Assembly (NCBI RefSeq): GCF_014199685.1
Contig: NZ_JACHNZ010000037.1
Location: forward strand, 1 to 37,474
Origin: Sphingosinicella soli
GTDB taxonomy: Bacteria > Pseudomonadota > Alphaproteobacteria > Sphingomonadales > Sphingomonadaceae
Length of the DNA stretch: 37,474 nt
Reading direction: 5' to 3'
Shown here: positions 32,823-37,474 of the stretch, piece by piece
Layout of the letters: each line of letters opens with the position of its first letter
Numbering within the stretch: the first letter of the stretch is position 1
The notes under the pieces: model-generated
What the model saw: only the letters and a program-made list of their open reading frames with translations
Database searches by the model: none
What the model was told of the DNA's origin: nothing
Program-made: the position numbers and the translations under genes

Positions 32823-35596
32823 GTCGCGGCGCTGATGCCCGATGTCGCGCCCGGTGTCATCGGAAGATTTCGTGTCGGTGAAGACATCTCGCGCACGATG
32901 CGCACGGCATTCTCCAGCGGCACGCGCTCCACCGTCACGCCGTCCGGGAACGCCTGACAGAGGCGGCTCGGTACGGCGGCGCCGAGCAGCACGAACGTGC
33001 CCCGGTCGCTGGCGCGGCGGATGAGCCGCCCGAACGCCTGCGCCATGCGGCCCGAGGCGATGAGATCGTCGTAGGTCTTGCCGCCGAACGCGGCGCGGCG
33101 CGCGGCGTGCAGAACGGTGGGGCGCGGCCACGGCACGCCTTCGAGCACCACGAGACGAAGCGAATCGCCGGGCACGTCGACGCCGTCGCGCAGGGCATCG
33201 GTGCCGAGCAGCGAGGCGGCGGGATCGGCGCGGAACATATCGACGAGCGTGCCCGCATCGACCGGATCGATGTGCTGCGCGAAGAGCGGCAGCCCTTCGC
33301 GGGCGAGGCTTTCCTCGATGCGGGCGTGCACGGCCCTCAGGCGGGAAATCGCGGTGAACAGACCGAGCGCGCCGCCGTGCGAGGCGGAAATCAAGGCTTT
33401 GTAGGCCCCGGCAAGCGCAGGGACGCTGCCGCGCTGCACGTCCGTGACGATCAGCACGCGCGCCTGCCGCGCATAATCAAAAGGGCTGTCGGCGGAAAAG
33501 CGCACGGGCGGGAGCGGCAGGTGGGAGGCGCCGGTGCGCGCTTCGCTGTCGCGCCAGTCCGCATCGGGCGCGGTATCGTCGGTGATGCGCGAGCGCAGCG
33601 TTGCCGAGGTGATGACGGCGCCGTGCGACTGTTTCAGAACGGCCTCGGCGAAGGGCTTCGTGGGATCGAGCCAGTGGCGGCGAATGCCGACGTCGATCTC
33701 GCGCCCGTCGATGCGTTCGAGCGTCAGCCAGTCCACGAAGTCCGGGTCCGCCGCGCCGCCCATGCGGGCGAGAAGCTGCACCCAGCCGCCGATCATGCCG
33801 CGCCGCCATGTGAGGCCGGACAGCGCACCCTCGACGCGGGCGCGGCCGGCGCCGTCGAGCCAGTCCGGCGCTTCCTCGACGAGGGCTTCGAGCCGCTGCG
33901 ACAGTCGCGCGAGCGGCACCGCGATGGCTTCGAGCGCGCGCGCCGCAACGTCTGCGGCATCGATGAGCGCGGGCTGGAGCGCGACGACTTCGGTTTCGAG
34001 CCCGTAGCCGGTTTCCGCCGCGTCGGCGCGGGCGAAGACCTGCGCGCGAACGGCGGCGAGCAGGCGCTCGACCGGACCTTCGGGCGATCCTTCGACGACG
34101 CGGCTGAGCCAGCCGTCGGCAGGGAGCACGGCGGCGGTGTGCACCGCGTCTTCAAGCAGCATCGCGCCTTCGCTGTCGAACGCGACGAGATCGCCGAGCC
34201 GCGCGGCAAGGCCCCGGCGGCGGCCCTTGCTGCGCTTCTCCGGGCCGATGATCCAGCGGCGCATCTCGATCGCCTCGCCGCCCGTCAGCGCCATCGCGAA
34301 GGCGCTGTCGGCGGCATCGAACAGGTGGTGGCCTTCGTCGAACACGATGCGCTTGAGGCCGCGGCCTTCGCTCTTGCCACGCACGGCATTGACCATGACG
34401 AGCGCGTGGTTGGCGATGACGAGGTCGGCGTCCGCCGTGCCGCGCACGGCGTGCTCGATGAAGCAGCGGCGGTAGTGCGGACAGCCGGCATAGACGCATT
34501 CGCCGCGCCGGTCGGTGAGGCTCGCGCGCGCCGCCTTGCCGAACAGGCCCGAGAGCCAGCCGGGAAGATCGCCGCCCACCATGTCGCCGTCGCGGCTGTA
34601 CATCGCCCAGCGCTGCACGAGCTGCGCGAACATGCCCGCGCGGCCCGCGAAACCGCCCTGCACCGCGTCTTCGAGATTGAGCAGGCAGAGGTAGTTCTCG
34701 CGCCCCTTGCGGACGACGACGCGCGCCGCCTTCACGCGCGGATCGGGGTAGAGCCGCTCCGTCTCGTGGTCGAGCTGGCGCTGCAGCGCCTTCGTGTAGG
34801 TCGAAAGCCACACGGTGCCGCCCGACCGCTCGGCCCAGAGCGAGGCGGGCGATAGGTAGCCGAGCGTCTTGCCGATGCCGGTGCCCGCCTCGGCGAGCAC
34901 GACGTTGGGCGCGTCGCGCACTTCGCGGGGGCGGAACGCGGCGGCGGCGGCGGCGGTGTAGGCGCGCTGGCCGGGGCGTTCCTCCGCGCCGCTGCCGGTG
35001 AGCTGCGCAAGACGGTCGGCGGCGTCCTCGCCGCTGATCTCAACCTCGCGGACGGGGACCGGCGGCGCGCCCTCCTCCCACTTGGGCAGGCTGGTGAAGA
35101 CGGAGCGGTCGTGGCCCTGCGGCTCGCCGAGCGCCGCGAGAACGGCGGGCGCCCACGGCCATTTCAGGCGCGAAAGCGCGCGCGCGGTGTTCCATGCGCC
35201 GCCTGCGCGGTCCCACTTGCCGCCTTCGGTCTGGGCGAGCAGCGTTTCGGTGACGGCGCGGAGCAGCTTCGCTTCCGCCGCGCCGTCATGGGCCGATTCG
35301 AGACCGAGGAACGCCGCGAGGCCGTGCACGGTGGGCACCGCGAAGCGGGCCGGATGCACGAAGGCGAACAGCTCCAGCACGTCCAGCCCCGCCGCCTCCG
35401 GGTAGCCGAGCTTCGAGGCGACGAGCGGCGCGTTGATGAGCAGCGTCGGCGTGTCGGCGAGCAGGCGGATCGCCGCCTGCCGGTCCACGCGGCGCGCGCC
35501 GTCGCCATCGGCCAGCCAGATGCCGTCGAGCCCGATGTGCAGCGCGGGCCAGGGGAGGGGAACAGTCGTCACATCCCGTTTTCGGCCAGCCCGCAT
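32819..35596 (-). CDS. DinG/XPD-like ATP-dependent DNA helicase
   Basis: 925 residues. Walker A AGTGIGKT (237-244), a DEGH box (420-423) and the late motif QAFGRLIRRASDRG mark superfamily 2 helicases of the DinG/XPD group. Four cysteines (304, 367, 372, 378; ENYLC and CVYAGCPHYRRC) match the Fe-S cluster of the family. The first ~200 residues form an extra N-terminal region (LDVLELFAFVHPARFAVPT) resembling the UvrD/exonuclease-like leader seen in many alphaproteobacterial DinG relatives. It unwinds damaged or structured DNA 5'-3'. The ATG at 35596 is uncertain; a GTG at 35572 is also possible. It is divergent from lysS. Confidence 0.9.
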   Translation of the reverse strand: MRAGRKRDVTTVPLPWPALHIGLDGIWLADGDGARRVDRQAAIRLLADTPTLLINAPLVASKLGYPEAAGLDVLELFAFVHPARFAVPTVHGLAAFLGLESAHDGAAEAKLLRAVTETLLAQTEGGKWDRAGGAWNTARALSRLKWPWAPAVLAALGEPQGHDRSVFTSLPKWEEGAPPVPVREVEISGEDAADRLAQLTGSGAEERPGQRAYTAAAAAAFRPREVRDAPNVVLAEAGTGIGKTLGYLSPASLWAERSGGTVWLSTYTKALQRQLDHETERLYPDPRVKAARVVVRKGRENYLCLLNLEDAVQGGFAGRAGMFAQLVQRWAMYSRDGDMVGGDLPGWLSGLFGKAARASLTDRRGECVYAGCPHYRRCFIEHAVRGTADADLVIANHALVMVNAVRGKSEGRGLKRIVFDEGHHLFDAADSAFAMALTGGEAIEMRRWIIGPEKRSKGRRRGLAARLGDLVAFDSEGAMLLEDAVHTAAVLPADGWLSRVVEGSPEGPVERLLAAVRAQVFARADAAETGYGLETEVVALQPALIDAADVAARALEAIAVPLARLSQRLEALVEEAPDWLDGAGRARVEGALSGLTWRRGMIGGWVQLLARMGGAADPDFVDWLTLERIDGREIDVGIRRHWLDPTKPFAEAVLKQSHGAVITSATLRSRITDDTAPDADWRDSEARTGASHLPLPPVRFSADSPFDYARQARVLIVTDVQRGSVPALAGAYKALISASHGGALGLFTAISRLRAVHARIEESLAREGLPLFAQHIDPVDAGTLVDMFRADPAASLLGTDALRDGVDVPGDSLRLVVLEGVPWPRPTVLHAARRAAFGGKTYDDLIASGRMAQAFGRLIRRASDRGTFVLLGAAVPSRLCQAFPDGVTVERVPLENAVRIVREMSSPTRNLPMTPGATSGISAAT

Positions 35597-35655
35597 GGGC
35601 GGCGCAAGCGAAACCTTGCCCTTGCGGCCCCGTGCCGCTAGCGCGTGTCCCCGTT

Positions 35656-37221
35656 ATGACAGATGAACTCCGCGCCGCCGCCCTCGTTTCCAAAGCCTGG
35701 CCCTATGAGGAAGCCCGGAAGGTGCTGGCGCGCCTGCGGGGGGAGACACCCGCGAAGGGGCACGTGCTCTTCGAAACCGGCTACGGCCCCTCGGGCCTGC
35801 CGCACATCGGCACGTTCAACGAAGTGCTGCGTACCACCATGATCCGCCGCGCCTTCGCCGAAATGTCGGACGTGCCGACGCGGCTGCTCGCGTTCTCCGA
35901 CGATATGGACGGGCTCCGCAAGGTGCCCGACAACGTGCCGAACCAGGCGATGCTGACCGCGCACCTCGGCGAGCCGCTCTCGCGCATTCCCGATCCGTTC
36001 GGGAAGTTCGAGAGCTTCGCGCACCACAACAACGCGATGCTGCGCATGTTTCTCGATCGCTTCGGCTTCGAATACGAATTCGCCAGCTCGACCGACTATT
36101 ACACCTCGGGCCGCTTCGACGATCAGCTGAGGAACGTGCTCGCCAACTATCAGGCGATCATGGACATCATGCTGCCCACCCTGCGCGAGGAGCGCCGCCG
36201 CACCTATTCGCCGGTGCTCCCGATCAGCCCTGTTTCGGGCAAGGTGCTGCAGGTGCCGATCGAGGTTGTGGATGCCGCTGCGGGTCTGATCCGCTTCGAG
36301 GAAGACGGCACCGCGCACGAACACTGCATCCTCTCGGGCGGCGCCAAGCTGCAGTGGAAGGTCGACTGGGCGATGCGCTGGGTGGCGCTCGATGTCGATT
36401 ACGAGATGTACGGCAAGGATCTGACGGATTCGGGCGTGCAGTCCGGCCGTATCGCGAAGGTGCTCGGCGGGCGGAAGCCGGAAGGGCTCATCTACGAGAT
36501 GTTCCTCGACGAAAAGGGCGAGAAGATCTCGAAGTCGAAGGGCAACGGCCTCGCGCTGGAAGACTGGCTGACGTATGCGCCTCAGGAAAGCGTCGGCTTC
36601 TACGCCTACCGCGAGCCCAAGAGCGCCAAGCAGCTCCACGTCGGCGTCATCCCGCGCGCGGTGGACGAATACTTCCAGTTCCGCGCGAACTACGCCGATC
36701 AGCCGCTCGACAAGAAGCTCGGCAATCCGGTGCACCATGTCCACGGCGGCAAGGTGCCGGACACGGCGATGCCCGTCACCTTCGGGCTGCTGCTGAACCT
36801 GGTGGGCGTGATGGGCGCGGACGCGGACCGCGCGCAGGTGTGGGCCTATCTCGGCAACTATGTGCCGGGCGCGAGCGCGGACAAGTACCCGGAGGTCGAC
36901 AATCTCATCGGCCACGCGCTGGCGTACAACCGCGATTTCGTCGCCCCGACGCTCAGCCGCCGGAAGCCCGACGCGCGCGAAGCGGCGGCGCTGCGCGACC
37001 TCGACGCGCGGCTCGCGGCGCTTGCGGACACCAGCGCCGAAGCGATCCAGAACGAGGTCTACGCGGTCGGCAAGGAAGCCGGCTTCGAAAACCTGCGCGA
37101 CTGGTTCGCCGCGCTCTACGAAACGCTGCTGGGATCGAGCCAGGGCCCGCGCATGGGCAGCTTCATCGCGCTCTACGGCGTCGCCAACACGCGTCGCCTG
37201 ATCGCCGAAGCGCTCGCCTGA
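35656..37221 (+). CDS. lysS: Lysine--tRNA ligase, class I
   Basis: 521 residues. The class I signatures are GPSGLPHIGTF (HIGH-like, PHIG 49-52) and KISKSKGN (290-297, KMSKS-like). The C-terminal anticodon-binding helical domain carries GVANTRRLIAEAL. Class I LysRS is found in archaea, spirochaetes and many alphaproteobacteria and is unrelated to the class II enzyme of E. coli. ATG 35656 is preferred to an in-frame start at 35632 by homology. It shares a short divergent gap with the helicase gene. Confidence 0.96.
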   Translation: MTDELRAAALVSKAWPYEEARKVLARLRGETPAKGHVLFETGYGPSGLPHIGTFNEVLRTTMIRRAFAEMSDVPTRLLAFSDDMDGLRKVPDNVPNQAMLTAHLGEPLSRIPDPFGKFESFAHHNNAMLRMFLDRFGFEYEFASSTDYYTSGRFDDQLRNVLANYQAIMDIMLPTLREERRRTYSPVLPISPVSGKVLQVPIEVVDAAAGLIRFEEDGTAHEHCILSGGAKLQWKVDWAMRWVALDVDYEMYGKDLTDSGVQSGRIAKVLGGRKPEGLIYEMFLDEKGEKISKSKGNGLALEDWLTYAPQESVGFYAYREPKSAKQLHVGVIPRAVDEYFQFRANYADQPLDKKLGNPVHHVHGGKVPDTAMPVTFGLLLNLVGVMGADADRAQVWAYLGNYVPGASADKYPEVDNLIGHALAYNRDFVAPTLSRRKPDAREAAALRDLDARLAALADTSAEAIQNEVYAVGKEAGFENLRDWFAALYETLLGSSQGPRMGSFIALYGVANTRRLIAEALA

Positions 37222-37379
37222 CGCGCTGCGTTGCCCGGCGGAGGTCGGCCAGTACGCCGACCATTCCGCGTACATCTTCCGGCCGATCAGCGCCGGAAAA
37301 TCCGCGAACATCTCCGGGCGGACCTAGGTGGGGGCGCTTCAACCAGCCCATCGAGCGACATGAAAAGAAACGACGTCAT
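37222..37379 (-). pseudogene. Remnant of a dihydrofolate-reductase-like (RibD C-terminal) gene
   Basis: From ATG 37379 the minus strand reads MTSFLFMSLDGLVEAPPP, the N-terminus of RibD_C/DHFR-like proteins. After CCTAGG (37323-37328) the homology continues in another frame: FADFPALIGRKMYAEWSAYWP, i.e. the ALxGRxxYExF-AYWP stretch (start near 37311). About thirty residues that normally lie between the two pieces are missing, and the C-terminal two thirds are absent because the sequence runs into lysS. This is a frameshifted, internally deleted and truncated gene. Confidence 0.75.
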
Positions 37380-37383
37380 CTAG

Positions 37384-37474
37384 GAGCTGTCTGCATTCAC
37401 AGGATTCCCTTTGAGTTGGAGTTCTGATTCAAGGTCGTGGAAGGAGACGAACCTTGAGCAGACGGGTTTTGACG
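37384..37474 (+). mobile_element. 5' end of an IS5-family (IS427-like) insertion sequence, cut by the window edge
   Basis: The element starts GAGCTGTCTGCATTCACAGG directly after CTAG (37380-37383), a target word used by IS427-group elements, and leads to a transposase start at 37454. It sits directly upstream of the ATG of the dihydrofolate-reductase-like remnant. The far end is not in the window. Confidence 0.75.
37454..37474 (+). CDS. IS5-family transposase, N-terminal fragment (partial)
   Basis: TTG 37454, with AGGAG eight bases upstream, gives (L/M)SRRVLT and then the window ends. This is the N-terminus of a widespread alphaproteobacterial IS5-family transposase (MSRRVLTDAQW and so on, from memory). 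Seven codons are visible. Confidence 0.65.

Noticed and set aside
33107-34855. 582-residue open frame on the plus strand
   Set aside because: Antisense to the DinG-like helicase, which has clear motifs throughout; the frame reads as low-complexity Arg/Ala/Gly.
35638-37311. 557-residue open frame on the minus strand
   Set aside because: Only its first ~30 residues (37222-37311) show homology (dihydrofolate-reductase-like remnant); the rest is antisense to lysS.
37222-37383. Small intact gene at the right end (starting at 37379 or 37351)
   Set aside because: The two homologous pieces are in different frames with an internal gap, so no single intact product is encoded.

Overview
The window is chromosomal DNA of a GC-rich alphaproteobacterium, most likely from the Sphingomonadales. 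The signs are the wording of RpoA, S13, S11 and L17, a class I lysyl-tRNA synthetase, PanB with a sphingomonad-type N-terminus, a PEP-CTERM protein, and frequent GTG/TTG starts. The taxonomic call is inference from protein wording, not from a search. Both ends lie in insertion sequences: the left is the 5' end of an IS481-family element and the right the 5' end of an IS5-family (IS427-like) element. The edges may therefore be assembly breaks at repeats.

Layout, left to right. (1) 1-1364: IS481 end, a 5'-truncated APC permease, and a methyltransferase carrying a signal peptide. (2) 1380-4072: the alpha ribosomal operon (rpsM-rpsK-rpoA-rplQ) with its own promoter, structured leader and strong terminator. 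(3) 4103-7054: iron-type alcohol dehydrogenase plus hotdog thioesterase, a secreted hypothetical protein and a DUF924 protein. (4) 7078-9857: a MetA-family homoserine acyltransferase on the minus strand behind a compact SAM-I-like riboswitch, divergent from guaA. (5) 9951-12118: a LysR regulator divergent from an SDR/NTF2-like pair. (6) 12164-15484: periplasmic M20 amidohydrolase, AAC(3)-I-like acetyltransferase, ArsC/Spx-like protein and panB. (7) 15545-18981: YfgM-like protein, BamB and Der, an outer-membrane/ribosome biogenesis cluster. (8) 18978-27222: glycerophosphodiesterase, PEP-CTERM protein, msrA, flavin monooxygenase, aquaporin, threonylcarbamoyl-AMP synthase, acyl-CoA dehydrogenase and an outer-membrane beta-barrel protein. 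(9) 27285-31039: alanine dehydrogenase divergent from an Lrp/AsnC regulator, then the kup potassium transporter. (10) 31040-32282: an AT-richer islet holding one DUF4238 gene. (11) 32283-37221: sixA coupled to a DinG-like helicase, divergent from class I lysS. (12) 37222-37474: a wrecked dihydrofolate-reductase-like gene and the IS5-family end.

Most genes are ordinary housekeeping genes. The points most worth a second look are the reduced SAM-I-like RNA upstream of the MetA-family gene, with a mutually exclusive downstream helix; the chromosomal AAC(3)-I homologue; the exported FAM173-like methyltransferase; the alpha operon separated from secY/adk with a possible attenuator; the AT-rich DUF4238 islet; and the IS-associated gene wreckage at both ends. 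No tRNA, rRNA or CRISPR array was seen.
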